From Coptis chinensis (Eukaryota; Streptophyta; Magnoliopsida; Ranunculales; Ranunculaceae), in contig CM027378.1 in assembly GCA_015680905.1 (NCBI GenBank), forward strand, positions 72,011,501 through 72,075,500: a stretch of DNA of 64,000 bases, given 5' to 3'. The notes below the pieces were generated by a model, which had not been told where the DNA came from, searched no databases, and saw nothing but the letters and a program-made list of their open reading frames with translations. Numbering within the stretch: position 1 is the stretch's first letter; every line of letters starts with the position of its first letter. Made by a program: the position numbers and the translations under genes. Of this stretch, positions 12,172-24,445 are shown piece by piece.

Positions 12172-13648
12172 TGATAAAAGATAAAATGAAATAGTCTACC
12201 TATGAAATGAACGATGAACTCAAAACGTAAGTAAACTAAACTAATCTTATGATGCTCATATTTATCAAAGTTTCTCTACTCTCAATCCTATGAGATATAG
12301 TGGAGTAGAAAGTTCGTTCCACTCCTAGTGCTCTAGCATGGAATATTTTCTAATCTAATTAGTCGGTCTTCAGTCAATGAGAGCTTTACGAAGGTGATAT
12401 GCTACGATACTTACTGAATTTGATTACTTGATTTTAACTACGAATGCTATGGAAATATGATTTTGCTTGAATCTAGATAAAGGATTAGAGGGAATTGAAT
12501 CCACCTCGAATCCAACTTAATAGCCTAACATAGATTCTTGTATCTCGATTCTTACGTTCTTACGGCAAGAAATTCGAGTTCTAATCCCTAGTGTTCATGG
12601 CATTTCTACCGAAAGTACTAACTAGCATGTGAGGTCGTCCACCCATTCTCATGGCTTAATCCTTACCTTCTAGATTGGAATAGATTCTACAATGTTTCTA
12701 CACTATACCACTAAGTTTTCATCAAGGCTTCATTAACCCCTCTAATGGAGGTTTTAGCCTTGAGTCATCAAACCATCATTTCCCATTTCATTATAACTAC
12801 ACATCATATTAAAATTCTAACTTAACTAAATTAACTAACAATGGTTCAATCTATTTAAAACTACTGGAATGATAATCAACAAAATTAAAATCAGATCTAT
12901 AAATTGAAATAACACAATTCGAAATTGAGAAAATAACTATTTTATTTATCTAATCAATCAAGAACAATGATTCAAAGACTTAATCTAAAACAAGAATTGA
13001 AAATGGAACTAAAGCTTAATTTAAATAATGAAAACAGATCTAGAATTATCTATATTAATTTAGGTCTAACTAGCTACCATTAACAAAGAGCTAAACTTTT
13101 GTTTTTATACTTTCAGATCCAAAAATCGTGCATGGGCTTGGAGCCATATTTTGGGCCAGAGAATCAGGCCCAAAACCCAATTCTTTCAGTCCAAAAAGGC
13201 CTCTTCAGCTGCAGTTGGCTTCCACAGACTTTTCGTCTAATTTTGCTCCTCTGATTGGGTCAAGGCTTAAACCATTGGAAAGCTCTTTCCAAGCCGGTCG
13301 TTTTGACATAAGGTAGGCCCAATTCCGAGGTCTGAGTCCAAAGATACGGCTTTTCGGAAGTTATCTTTGACTTGTATCTTGTTTCACCCGGTGTCGACTT
13401 TTCAGCTTTTGACCGGGCTTTAGGAAGGCTTTATCTTCTTGAATCTTGGCCTTTAATCACGGAACTCCTTAGTAACTGACCCTTTCTCCTTTATCTTACT
13501 AAAGTGGCACATTTCTGCACATAATGGACTTTGAAGCCTGAAATGCATAAAAACACGTAATCAGTGTTAACTCTTAATTATTACTCACATAATTGGTCCA
13601 AAAGTATGACTGTTAAAGGGTTAAAACTACAGTTTGGGCTCTTTATCA
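12172..13648 (-). repeat. N LTR (copy N2)
   Basis: A 1477-bp LTR with left end TGATAAAAGATAAAATG and right end CTTTATCA. It has a primer site on its left and a PPT-type 3' internal region on its right, so internal sequence flanks it on both sides, as in a tandem array. The 62-residue ORF at 13128-13316 is antisense to U3. Confidence 0.9.
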
Positions 13649-15486
13649 AACCACCCTAAACAGCATTTTGCTTGTCCTCAAGCAAAGATGATGAAAATTA
13701 AAATAAGTGACCAAAAATGGAGTTCTATCTACTCTCGTTTTTTTGAGTGCAATTGCATTGACCACATCTATAAAGGCCTTAAACCACTAGGAATTCCTTA
13801 GTGGACGAGTTATAGCCTCGTGAGAGTTTTTCGATGAAGGTACTCACAAACTTCAACTATACTACAACGACTAAGAAATAAAACTATTGTTTCCTCATTC
13901 ATGTCCCAACTATCTATACATCTCACTAGCAAATGAATAAGAATAACTAAGTCAAAACCTAAGCTAATATATGCATAATAATCAATCATCTATGATACAA
14001 ATATATATACTATGAGTAATACTATGAAATGCCTAGCGGGTTTGTTTCTGAAAACTTCGAATAAGCGTCCTTAAGTAGGTCCTCACATAAATGTCAAGAC
14101 AAAACCACTCTGATTTTTCCACTCGAGTTTATTTACTCCAAAGATGTGCGGTGGGCACACTTGACCTTACAATCTCAATGACAACAAGGAAGCCGGGGTC
14201 GATCAAACACATCTGCCACTTACTATCACACTAACCTATTCCTAATTGAGCTAGAGGTCTTTATTAGGTGTTGCGGGGATTAGGAGATGGTTTAAGAAGG
14301 AGGGAAATGGATATTCAAAAGGATAAGTCTGAGATAATAGAGTCTTCATATTATGTAACTTAGAGAAAACCTTGTTATTTTCTTTTTCTTCTATACTTTG
14401 TTTCCATCCTTAGCCATATTTTTCTTTTTCTTTTCTTTGGCTTTTGACTCCCTTTTATTGGAGTTTTAATTTATTTCTATATTATTTTTTTTTTCTTTTC
14501 CTTGGATGGAAACTTCTTTTCTTTTTCTGAAGTAACTAACTAATTTTTGTTTACACAGGTTTTTCTCTTCTTCTTTCTTCACTCATTCTATTCTCAGACT
14601 TATTCTAAATTGGGTAGGTTGATTTATTTTTTTCTATTTTGTTTTTTGTTTTTTGTAACAGGGTAAAGGAATTGTGGTTTATGGAAGGCTAAAGAAAAGC
14701 TCAGAGGGGCGACTAGCGGAAAATAATTCATAGGTTTGAATTTCTGGCTATATCGATCCAAAAAGGGCCTAAATTCTCGCTTAGGATATGGCATAGTGAT
14801 CAAGCAAGTGGATGTGTGATATCTCTATCCGGATTTTACTTCTCCCTTGTGTCATTTCTCAAATGTTTCGCTCATATAAGGCTTTTAGGCTATATTCTCA
14901 CAGGATTTGTAGAATAAGTACTCTAGCCTAGATTTGAAAACTTATCGCTAACAATCATAGATACTCATGTAATATATTTATAGATAGATGCAAAGATTAT
15001 TACCTATATATTAACCTAAGTTTCTAATAATTATTCTGATGCAAAAGCTACGTGAGACTTCTAGATTGTTAAGAGCATGGAGAAAGAAAACAATACCAAT
15101 ATTCCTAAGTGTATAGCATAACTTATTTATTTATATTTTTAAATTTTTTTTTAACAATTTTAACTAGAAAACAAATGCCTATTATACATATCTATATCCT
15201 AGCAGATGCCTCAATTAAACGCGTGTTTCTATGCCCCCAAACAAGAATCATGCTTTGTCCTCAAAGTATTGTAAATAAAGAGGGTAGGAAAAATACCATT
15301 GAAACGTGTGAAATTCGGGAACATCCGCAAAACAAAGTTAGAGCGTACTACTAAATAAATAAACCGACGACTCTATCGAGTTCCACCCATTATGGGGTTA
15401 ACAAAATGAAATTGCTTGGGACATAAGCGGACACTAAAAACTAAAAACTTACCTTATCTCCCCGCTTTTAAGCATCTTCCTCCTCA

Positions 15487-16300
15487 TTAAAGATATATGA
15501 GGTTCCTTCGCATCCCGCCATCCATTATAACTTGCCAAGCTTGCCGCCATTTATCATCTACTAATGCTAACCTGTTAAGTATTATTATGTCGATGGGATG
15601 TAATGGGCGACCAAATGAGGTTTGCCATCCCATCCAAGTCATTATTCGCGAATGAAATTTAACCACCCTATTGGTGGGTCTCATGACTTCAACCCTTTTC
15701 CAATCGTGAATTGTGCACGTAATCTGAGGTAAACAACTACGCATGATGCGGCTTACCAACACAGGCATAAGAAGATACTTACGCCTCATGGTTTGGGCTC
15801 TCTTAAGACTAGTGACCAAAACTTCGGGGAATGTCATAGTGGCGGCGTCCCTCATTAAAGCGAGGAAAATGTCACCAGCGATCTTGTTTTACGTAAGGAA
15901 CGCCATTCCCCAAAATATTCATCGGGATAAATAACATGGTGGTGCCTATGTTTTTAAGGAAAGGCTACCAAGGGCAATGCTATATAAGCCCGGTCCATTA
16001 CTCAAAAAATACCCTCCCCATAATAATCATGGAAATATGTATAATCATAAAGATATACATTATCGATCATATATGCCCATGTGTGAACGGGATCGGTATT
16101 GGTATTCCTAAAACTAAAGGCGACCAAATTTTTATTGAATTCATGTGTCGTGCCATCGACTACTGACGGAGAATTATTGATCTCCATCCCGATTACAATA
16201 GAATTTAACGTGGTCATAGAAATAAGCGATAAGTTGTGGTGAATATGACTCGTCATCACTTACCGATAGATGGCGCCATCCTAATCGGGGATCCCGTAGC
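15487..16300 (-). pseudogene. N2 ORF2b, fossil
   Basis: It is similar to the better preserved copies at 40860-41744 and 21681-22640, sharing the MRRKYLLMPVLVSRIM stretch, a MTWMGWQ stretch and VDDKWRQAWQ near the end. The family is a plant-specific ORF of the Athila ORF-1 / putative plant transposon protein type, encoded after pol or, here, after gag-PR. Its biochemical role is not known to me. This copy is decayed. Confidence 0.7.
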
Positions 16301-17260
16301 CGAACCCGGTTTCCATAGGTCTCGGTGCCCAACACATCTTCGAAGACTGTTCGGTATGACTATAGGAGATGTCATCACAATAACTCTTTGAACAGTTCCA
16401 CAAAAATCCTGGAATGATCGTCTGAAAATTGGAAATTTCCGCGTTCCGCGAAAACCGGTAGCGCATGCTGCGTGTAAGGTAGGGCGGTCGCTCTTTGTGT
16501 AAATGCGACGATTAGGTGTTATGGCGGCGGTCAGCGCTTTTGGTATGAGGGCGGTCGCTCTAGGTCCAAAGAGCTGAGGGCGGGTCGCGCTGATGAAGGC
16601 GGTCGCCTCGACAAAATTCTTCAAAAAAAAAAGCGCAGCGCTGGCCTTCGACAAAGCGCCAGAAGCTAATCGTAAACCGGAGTTTAGATGAAAAAGAAAG
16701 TAAAACTTGGAGTGGATGGTGCGGGATGATGGTGGAATGTATTGTGGTTTGTTAGTGTAGAAAGAAGGGAGTTTAAATACGTTATGAGCTTCCAAAACGA
16801 ATCAGGAAATTCCCTATTTGTTTGAAGGCAATTTCCGGAAATATGAAAATTCCCAAAACCGAAAACGGAAACAAGCCATTTTCATGATTTCCTAAAAATC
16901 CTGGTATCTTTCATACTGGATTTAGAATAGTAATTTCTAAACTCTCCTAGATTTCATGCTACCACCACACAAGTAATAGATATGCCGATATCGGCCAAAT
17001 TATCAACCTTTCCTCCAAGACAACGTAACATATATATGATCATATAATGACTTACGCTCGGTCTAAATATTTCCACCCCAAACAAAGTCGGAAGGTGGGA
17101 TAAATGATAAAACAAGCGATTACTTTCGAAAATAACCAATTATATTAAAGACAAAATAAAATATAAATCCAAACAACATTAAATAAACACATTACTATTT
17201 AAATTTAACTACTGAATTAAAATCCTTCTAATAAAACGAAATATGAAATAACAAATGAAC

Positions 17261-18440
17261 TCAACCGGGTGAACACCTAGTTTTGTGATGATGATGGACC
17301 TTGAGATGGAGATTGGCTCTGGGATGGAGAATGGCTTGAACCATCTGTCGCCGGTGACGACGCTCATGCCCGTCGGACTCGGCTGAAACAGAGTCCTCCA
17401 CGGGTGGCATGCGTCGTAGCATCTCTGCTCGGAACAAGCGTTGGGCTTCCATCTCAGTACCTAGTACTGCATACTGGGTTTGTTGTTGCTGGTGGATAGT
17501 CTCCATGTTATACAAGATATCGTCCGAACCCGCTTCGAAAGTATTTCAAATCTCCTCTAAAGGTTCCCTTGCTTCTTTTGAACTACTATCCGTCTATTTC
17601 GGATATCTCCACAAATACCATAAACGCGCGCGCAAGGCGGTTTTGCAACACTTGCATCGTTCTACATTAGAATTACACTTCTCTAATGCATCTTCATCCA
17701 TCCATGTCATATCTTCCCTTTCATCCTCCGACTCATCCATTTTTCTTCGATAACGGCCAAGTCTCTTGGATGCAATCCAGTATAGATACTTGCATTAGAA
17801 TGCAATTTGATCTTAATAGGAGCAGATCTTGCGGCGGCTCTAAAGGAGAGCATGATCTTAGTGATCAATACGGGAAGAGGCACTAAACTCTTCCCCACTC
17901 CTCGAATCACATTAAACATTAAATCAAGGATGCAGAAATTATACTTCTTTGTTTGCAAAATCCGAGAGAACATCTCGCACATTGTAGGCGATATCATCGA
18001 CTTTGTCTTTCCCGAGGGCGTTCCTACCAATCCACCGAGCTACTGACCCGGTTGATTGGTTTCGTGGATGGGCGGACGAATGGGATGTCGAATTGTATTC
18101 ACCCTCCACGACGGTATCCTTCATCAAAGCGGGAACTCCGGTATCTTTGGGGTTCTGAATTGTCGTTACTAGGTTGCTTTCAAAGCGTAATTCCTAACAG
18201 TTCGACTAACAACGTGCGTTACTTCTTCTCTCAGCGTTCCTCCTAACTTTATGAAAATCATATCCCTTCCAATTCTCGCTTTTTAAAAACTGTTCTACCA
18301 AATCATAGTGATAGAACTCCTCGGTTGAGTACCCAAATCCGTTACAATGTCTCTTGAACATCTCCGCGTCATAAAATGGCTAAACCGGCGAGAAACAAAC
18401 GTGTTTTCCGGCAAAATTCTACGTCGTAGCGCCATTGAAA
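17261..18440 (-). pseudogene. N2 ORF2a, fossil
   Basis: It carries the conserved core seen in the other ORF2a copies: an RWIGR stretch, then LQTKKYNFCILDLMF, then LPVLITKIML. The distal part is Gln/His-rich and the N-terminal side has a (GGT)n-derived repeat (18509-18533). It belongs to the same putative plant transposon protein group. It is strongly broken. Confidence 0.65.
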
Positions 18441-18508
18441 TTTCTTAGACTACTAATGGTTTGTAGACTGTGGGGGAGGCGAGTTTGAAGGAAACTACTA
18501 AAACGGCA

Positions 18509-18533
18509 TTGGTGGTGGTGGTGGTGGTGGTGG
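18509..18533. repeat. (GGT)n microsatellite
   Basis: Eight uninterrupted GGT units near the 5' end of ORF2a of N2 on the opposite strand. A shorter related GGT-rich stretch lies at about 43799-43815 in the N1 copy. Confidence 0.85.
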
Positions 18534-18618
18534 AAACTGTAATTGGTGGGTGTTTTTCAAAGTTGGGTTGGTGGTGATGATTGTTTAGAGAAGATTTAAG
18601 GTGGATTTGATTTCCTTG

Positions 18619-19725
18619 TAATCCTTTATCTAGATTCAAGCACAATCATATTTCCATAGCATTCGTAGTTAAAATCAAGTAATCAAATTTAGTAAGTATC
18701 GTAGCATATCACCTTCGTAAAGCTCTCATTGACTTAAGACCGACTAATTAGATTAGAAAACATTCCATGCTAGAGCACTAGGAGTGAAACGAACTTTCTA
18801 CTCCACTATATCGCATAGGATTGAGAGTAGAGAAACTTTGATAAATATGAGCATCATAAGATTAGTTTAGTTTACTTACGTTTTGAGTTCATCGTTCATT
18901 TTGTAGGTAGACTATTTCATTTTATCTTTTATCAAATGGCGCCGCTGCCATCTTAGTTGATCACTATACTATACTATTGATAAGAAATTAGGTAATAACA
19001 AGGGGTAATATAGACTTTAAGTAGAGAGTACTTACACTTGAGAACATAGCATGCGAAAGGACTAAGAGTGGAACGAATCACTCTACTCCACTATATCTCA
19101 TAGACTTGAGAGTAGAATCTTTGATAAATATTGCATGATAAAATTAAGTTTAGTTTTACTTGCGTTTAGAGTTCATCGCTTTATTTCGTAGGTAAAACTA
19201 TTCATTTTACCATTATCATAAACATATTGATAATATGGTTGAGATGCCTAGGGATGTTGAGGTCAGATCTGATCCTATAGAGTGTGAGAGCGAGAAGAGT
19301 GATGTAAGTGGTTCTAATAGTCGTAATGCTTCTAAGAAGTGCTTAGAGCCTCCTATGTCTTTCGAGTCTAGTCATGTACCATCTTATATACCAAAAGCCC
19401 CTTTTCCTGAGAGGTTAGTTCAGGCTAAGAAAGGAAATACTTTTAATGAGATAATGGAGATGTTTAAGCAAGTTCATATTAATATTCCGTTAATTGATGC
19501 TATAAAACAAGTTCCTTCTTATGCCAAGTTCTTAAGGATATGTGTACGCAAAAATGTAAGTTGAATGTGCATAAGAAAGCTTTCCTTACTGAGCAAGTGA
19601 GTTTGATTATTCAAAACCGCATTCCACCTAAGTTTAGAGATCCAGGATGCCCTACTATATCCTATGTTATAGGTGATCATATGATTGAGAAGGCATTACT
19701 TGATTTGGGGGCCAGTGTTAATTTG
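18619..19725. repeat. Right arm of 1.1-kb inverted duplication
   Basis: Reverse complement of 11381-12486. In + orientation it reads partial N LTR (18619-18934, ending TTTTATCA), primer site (TGGCGCCGCTGCC from 18937), leader, N LTR end piece, TAAAC (the GTTTA site reversed), then E1 gag and protease sequence to 19725. The spacer between the arms is 6.1 kb. Confidence 0.88.
19235..19725 (+). pseudogene. Inverted extra copy of E1 Gag-end and protease start
   Basis: It is nearly the same protein sequence as E1 11542-11882 and the start of 11303-11566 (KAPFPERLVQAKKGNTFNEI, then LLDLGASVNL), with a handful of substitutions. It exists only because of the inverted duplication. It ends abruptly inside the protease at 19725. 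Confidence 0.83.
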
Positions 19726-19733
19726 TGTAAATA

Positions 19734-20864
19734 ATGGAATTGTTACCACGAGGACTGAATGCGCCTATTACCACGAGGACTGACTGCGCCTCGTATCTTG
19801 TACTTGATCATAGCTTGTGGTACTCGACTGAAGCCTATTACCACGAGGGCTTAGTCCAACGGTTCTATGATACGAGGGAGTTGGAAGGGACGAGGATTTT
19901 TGTTGTTGTGGCGAAGAGGCGGAAGGAAGTGACGACTGGGTTGTTGGCTGAGATTCTAGGCATTCCGCCTAGAATCCATCTGGATGTCACCCTGCAGGAG
20001 TCCTAGCATAATGGGGTAGAACCAATGATGCACGAGACAGTTATTGGAGGGGACTACAATGCAAGATCGCATTGTGTTCGACAGGCTTCCCTTAGGACCA
20101 ACCCGGTGGCTACATGACCCGGTGGATTGGTCGGGCGTCGAAGGAAGGGAAGGTCAGTGATATCGGCCTGAACTACCTCCATATCTTATGGATACTCCAG
20201 GAGCGGAAGTATGACTTCTGCATCTTAAAGTTTTTACTGAGCATGATTAGGGGAGTAGGGAGGTCTGTTGCCCCTCTCCCTGTGTTGATAACAAAGATCA
20301 TGCTCAAGTTGAGAGCAGCTCAGAGCGACTGATCGGACATACATCACTCTCCACCGTAACCCTCGCATCTATAAGGAGTGTGTCCAACGGGTTTGGAGAT
20401 TGGCTGAGGATAGAAGAAGAAGAAGAGGATGGAGGAGCTGAGAATGCCGAGGAGGTCGGGGACATCGGGATGCCTCCGGGATGAGGAGGACTTGACTGTT
20501 TTGATCACGGATGCCTTGGAGAGGTCTTTGGATGGATCACGAACGCATGGCTGTGATCCATCGAGGCATCGTTAAGCTAACACTATCTGTGAAGACTTCC
20601 GGACTCGACGAGGCAACGATGCATCACAACTTCGAGCTCCATACCCGAGAGAGGGGCGAGAGGTGGGAACGGATGAGCCGAGCTAGAAGCTCGGCACCGT
20701 TCCGGGACGAGTTCGACGACGATTCCCACCTCACGGGGGACTCTCCTTCCGAGGACACACCATCCGCACGAGCGTCATCGCCCGAAGGGCGAATGGTCTG
20801 GCTCTTCGAGCTTCGGGGAGCGATCTCGAAGCATGTTCCCGCCCACCCGGTTCGGAGTAGCTAG
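19734..20864 (+). pseudogene. ORF2a of the plus-oriented N piece, fossil
   Basis: A plus-strand copy of ORF2a. It shows a GLLAEILGIPPRIH stretch near the middle of the domain, TRWIGRASKEGKVSDIGLN, LHILWILQERKYDFCILKF, then LPVLITKIMLKL. These resemble the plant transposon domain family (the GIP motif, then helix-rich segments). The C-terminal part is charged and Arg/Ser-rich. A 25-bp direct duplication (19743-19792) lies at its start. Broken, with about three breaks. Confidence 0.72.
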
Positions 20865-21030
20865 GGATAGTATAGTTTGATGTTTTATGTTTTATTTGTA
20901 ATTTCATTATTGTTATTTATTTTAATGCAAGTTTATTTCCGTAATTTGAATTTTGTAGTGTAATGTACTCCGAATGAAAATTTTAATATAAGGGGTTATT
21001 TTCAGTATGCGTGGTTGTTTCATATTGATC

Positions 21031-21058
21031 CCACCTTCCCAACTTGTTTAGGGGTGGT
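21031..21058 (+). other. Hairpin containing a G tract after ORF2a (plus copy)
   Basis: CCACC-TT-CCC, a short loop, then GGG(G)TGG can pair so that the G tract lies in the stem. The same CCCACCTTCC...GGGGGTGG pattern follows ORF2a at 42367-42393 (minus), is present at 30396-30425 (minus), and is weaker at 17071-17103 (minus). Confidence 0.6.
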
Positions 21059-21344
21059 TTTATCAATTCAAGCATTATTTTTATAACCCTCGTGTTAGAA
21101 TTTATTGCGGAGTCAAGGTGAAAATATGGCCGTTTAGGCATATCTATGTTTGAGTATCATTGTAGGATGAAATCTAGATTAAATAGGTACATTCTATCAT
21201 AAAATCAACCTAAAAGATACTGGGTTTCAATTAGAATCAAGGAAATGAGTTGTTTCCGTTTTCGGGTTTGGAAATTTTAGGATTTCTGGAAACTACCGTA
21301 ATTAGTTTTGGCAACTTCCCGATCCAGTTTAGCAACTTTAAACC

Positions 21345-21352
21345 TATATAAA
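21345..21352 (+). promoter_or_regulatory. TATA box, likely internal promoter for ORF2b
   Basis: TATATAAA lies about 330 bases before the ORF2b ATG at 21681, followed by a pyrimidine/CA-rich start-like stretch. The minus copies have the same segment upstream of ORF2b (for example about 42078-42085). It suggests ORF2b is transcribed on its own; this is inference. Confidence 0.5.
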
Positions 21353-21680
21353 CTTGATACAATCTATCCTCACAACTCACACTACACCTAAACTCCATCA
21401 CTCACCTTTCACTCCTGCGATTCCCTCGTTTTAGGCTCATTTTCGAGTTTTACGCAACTCCGGCGCACTCGCTCTGTGTATTTTTCTGAGTTTTTGTCGA
21501 AGGCCATTCGCTGAGCCGAGCCGACCACCAGCCAAACACTGGAAATTTCAATTTCTTCAAGCGCCGATCCTATTAAGCTATTATTAGAGCGACTCGCGAC
21601 TTCCGTGGACCGGAAATTTCCAGTTTTTCGTATGCGTAGTATTCGGATCATTCGCAGCTATTCCAAAGCGTAATTTTGAG

Positions 21681-22640
21681 ATGACATCTCCAACATTGAT
21701 ACCGGAACAGTCTTTGAAGATTTGTTCCAAAGCACTACTTATGGTGTTGCTTGGTTTATGGCGATCACATTCGTTAGTCGGAGCCGCTTATGGTAAGACG
21801 GATGCACTTTATTCTCCGACTCTAGCATCTTATTTTTCACGATAACTGCATTTTCTTTGAAAGACCAGATGGAGAACAAGTGTTCTCCATCAACATTGAT
21901 AATGAACCAATGGAAATTACCAGGTTCTTGCTAGCATTTGTTCTTGGACTGGCTATGCCCGCTGAAATACAAGACCCATGGTGCTATTGGGTCGATAATA
22001 TGTATGTCTACACTTACGAGTTTTTGCATGAGTCGTATGGCGCGGGCATTTTCCGTATTGAGGACCAAAGGGAATATAACGTCGCCTTTGGTAGCCTGTC
22101 CATGAACATAGGAACTGTTATGTTTTGGATCATGCTAAACATTTTAGGGGAATGGCATTTTTCTTCTGTGAATGATGCCACTTGCGCCGCCTTCCTTGCT
22201 TTTAGCCACGGGGCGTATATGTCATGACCTTCCCGAACCTTAATGTCTAGTTTAGCTCGATCCCATAGCATGAGGCATAAGTACCTTCTTATGCCCGTTC
22301 TAGTTCTCGTATTATGCTATGTTTCTTTCCTGTTTTTGTACACGCTTCCGGATTGGATTACGGTCGACAATCGCACGACCCCACCAATAGTATTATTCGA
22401 TCTTTCCGTGCAATGACTTGGCAAGGGTGGAGGATACAACCTCATCTGGTTGCACCTTACACCCCGTCAGGCCAAGTGGCTCTTAATAGGTTAGCAATAA
22501 TAGATGATAAATGGCGGGAAGCCGGCAAATTATCATGGCATGGCAGGACGCAAAGGAACCTCACTTCTTTATGGAAGAAGAGAATGAGGAAGATGACGAA
22601 AGTAATCGCGGGGGATAAGGTAAGTTTCCATTCTAGTTAG
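21681..22640 (+). pseudogene. ORF2b of the plus-oriented N piece, fossil
   Basis: It starts MTSPTLIPEQS, as in the copy at 41744. Conserved stretches include FSINIDNEPMEITRFLLAF, CYWVDNMYVYTYEFLHESYG, FGSLSMNIGTVMFWIMLNIL and QPHLVAPYTPSGQVALNRL, then an acidic tail. It is an Athila ORF-1-like / plant transposon protein family member. The ...WIMLNILGEW segment is hydrophobic but too mixed to call a membrane span with confidence. Broken, with three to four breaks. Confidence 0.75.
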
Positions 22641-22810
22641 TGTCCGCTTATGTCCCAAGCAATTTCATTCTTGTTAACCCCATAATGGGTAGAACTTCGT
22701 ATAGAGTTGTGTCGGTTTTATTTCCTATATTAGTACGTTCTAACCTTGTTTTACAGATGTTCCTGAATTTCACGCGCTTCAATGGTATTTATCCTACCCT
22801 CTTTATTTAA

Positions 22811-22856
22811 ATGCTTTGAGGACAAAGCATGCTTCTTGTTTGGGGGGGGGGGGGGG
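22811..22856 (+). other. AGGA hairpin plus G15 tract after ORF2b
   Basis: ATGCTTTG-AGGA-CAAAGCAT (22811-22830) is a perfect 8-bp stem with an AGGA loop. Eleven bases later comes a run of 15 G (22842-22856). The equivalent sites in the minus copies are 28770-28727 and 40604-40561, with the same stem and C13 runs on the plus strand. Confidence 0.85.
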
Positions 22857-24407
22857 CATAGAAACACGTGTAATTAACATCTGTTAGGATATAGATAGAG
22901 TTAATATGCATTTGTTCTCTAGTTAAAATTTTAAAAAAAAAATTCAAAAATATAAATAAATAAGTTCATGTTATACACTTAGGAATATTGGTATTGTTTC
23001 TTTCTCCATGCTTTTAACAATCTAGAAGTCTCACGTAGCTGTTGCATCAGAATAATTGTTAGAAACTTAGGTTAATATGTAGGTAATAATATTTGCATCT
23101 ATCTATAAATATATTACATAAGTATCTATGATTGTTTAGCAGTAAGTTTATGAAATCTAGGCTAGAGTACTTATTCTACAAATCCTGTGAGAATATAGCC
23201 TAAAGCCTTATATGAGCGAAACATTTGAGAAATGATACAAGGGAGAAGTAAAATCCGGATAGAGAAATCACACGCCCACTTGCTTGATCACTATGCCATA
23301 TCCTAAAAAATGAGAATTTAGGCCCTTTTTGGATCGATATAGCCAAAAATTCAAACCTATGAATTATTTCCCGCTAGTCGCCCCTCTGAGCCTTTCTTTA
23401 GCCTTTCATAAACCACAATCCCTTTACCCTGTTACAAAACCAAAAACAAAATAAAAAAATAATAATAAATCAACCTATCCAATTTAGAATAAGTCTGAGA
23501 ATAGAATGAGGAAGAAAGAAGAAGAGAAAAACCTGTGTAAACAAAAGTTAGTTAATTCCTTCAGAAAATAAAGAAAAGAAGTTTCCATCCAAGGAAAAGA
23601 AAAATAAAAATAGAAATAAAATAAAAACTCCAAAAATAGAATAAAAGGGAGTCAAAAGCCAAAGAAAAGAAAAAGAAAAATATGGCTAAAGATGGAAACA
23701 AAGTGTAGAAGCAAAAGTAAATAACAAGGTTTTCTCTAGTTACATAATATGAAGACTCTATTATCTCAGACTTGTCCTTTTTGAATATCCATTTCCTTCC
23801 TTCTTAAACCATCTCCTAATCCCCGCAACACCTAATAAAGACGTCTAGCTCAATTAGGAATAGGCTAGTGTGATAGTAAGTGGCAGATGTGTTTGATCGA
23901 CTCCGGCTTCCTTGTTGTCATTGAGATTGTAAGGTAAAGTGTGCCCATCTGCAAGACTAGAGTAGCTAAACTTGAGTGGAAAAATTAGAGTGTTGTATCT
24001 TGACTATTATTGTGAGAACCTACTTAAGGGCGTTATTCGAAGTTTCAAAAGCGGACACGCTAGACATTTCATAGTATTACTCATTGTATATATGTTTATT
24101 ATAGATGATTGATTATTATGCATATATTAGCTTAGGTTTTGACTTGGTTATTCTTGTTCATAGCTAGTGAGATGTATAGATAGTTTGGAGCATGAATAAG
24201 GAAACAATAGTTTTATTTCTTAGTCGTTGTAGTATAGATGAAGTTTGTGAGTACCTTCACTGAAAAACTCTCACGAGGGCTATAACTTCGTCCACTAGGG
24301 AATTCCTAATGGTTTAAGGCCTTGTTGCATATGGTCATATGTAATCGCACTCGTAAACGAGAAGTAGATAGAACTCCATTTTTGGTCACTTATGTTAATT
24401 TCTCATC

Positions 24408-24445
24408 TTTGCTTGAGGACAAGCAAAATGCTGTTTGGGGTGGTT
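24408..24445 (+). other. AGGA hairpin and polypurine tract before LTR (plus copy)
   Basis: TTTGCTTG-AGGA-CAAGCAAA (24408-24427) is a perfect 8-bp stem. It is followed by GTTTGGGGTGGTT directly against the LTR start TGATAAGAGCCC at 24446. Confidence 0.87.

Larger units (their letters stand above)
11381..12486. repeat. Left arm of 1.1-kb inverted duplication
   Basis: This arm aligns in reverse complement with 18619-19725. It spans E1 protease and gag sequence, the GTTTA site, the N LTR end piece, the leader with primer site, and the first ~315 bases of the next LTR. By eye the arms differ at a low percentage of sites (two in about 210 bases of the LTR piece). Confidence 0.88.
13649..18618 (-). 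mobile_element. N2: 3' half of an N element, minus orientation
   Basis: From the LTR rightward it holds a PPT-type tract (13649-13661), an AGGA hairpin (TTTGCTTG-AGGA-CAAGCAAA, 13686-13667), about 1.5 kb of AT-rich 3' region without a gene, a second hairpin and G tract (15266-15234), ORF2b (15487-16300), a GC-rich leader (16480-16660), a third G tract (17103-17071) and ORF2a (17261-18440). No gag is present; the segment stops at the inverted-duplication junction at 18618. It is the most diverged copy and its ORFs are heavily broken (five or more breaks). Confidence 0.8.
22641..24445 (+). other. 3' untranslated region of the plus-oriented N piece
   Basis: No gene seen. It contains two hairpin plus G-tract modules, one soon after ORF2b (22811-22856) and one at the polypurine tract (24408-24445), separated by about 1.6 kb of AT-rich sequence that is closely matched in the minus copies at 13700-15230, 27190-28720 and 39000-40560. 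Confidence 0.75.

Noticed and set aside
13128-13316. A 62-residue ORF (MHGLGA...GRFDIR) repeated in almost every N LTR (13128, 24780, 26625, 36185, 38440)
   Set aside because: It is antisense to U3 and kept simply because the LTRs are similar; no domain, no start context and no sign of codon-level selection visible.
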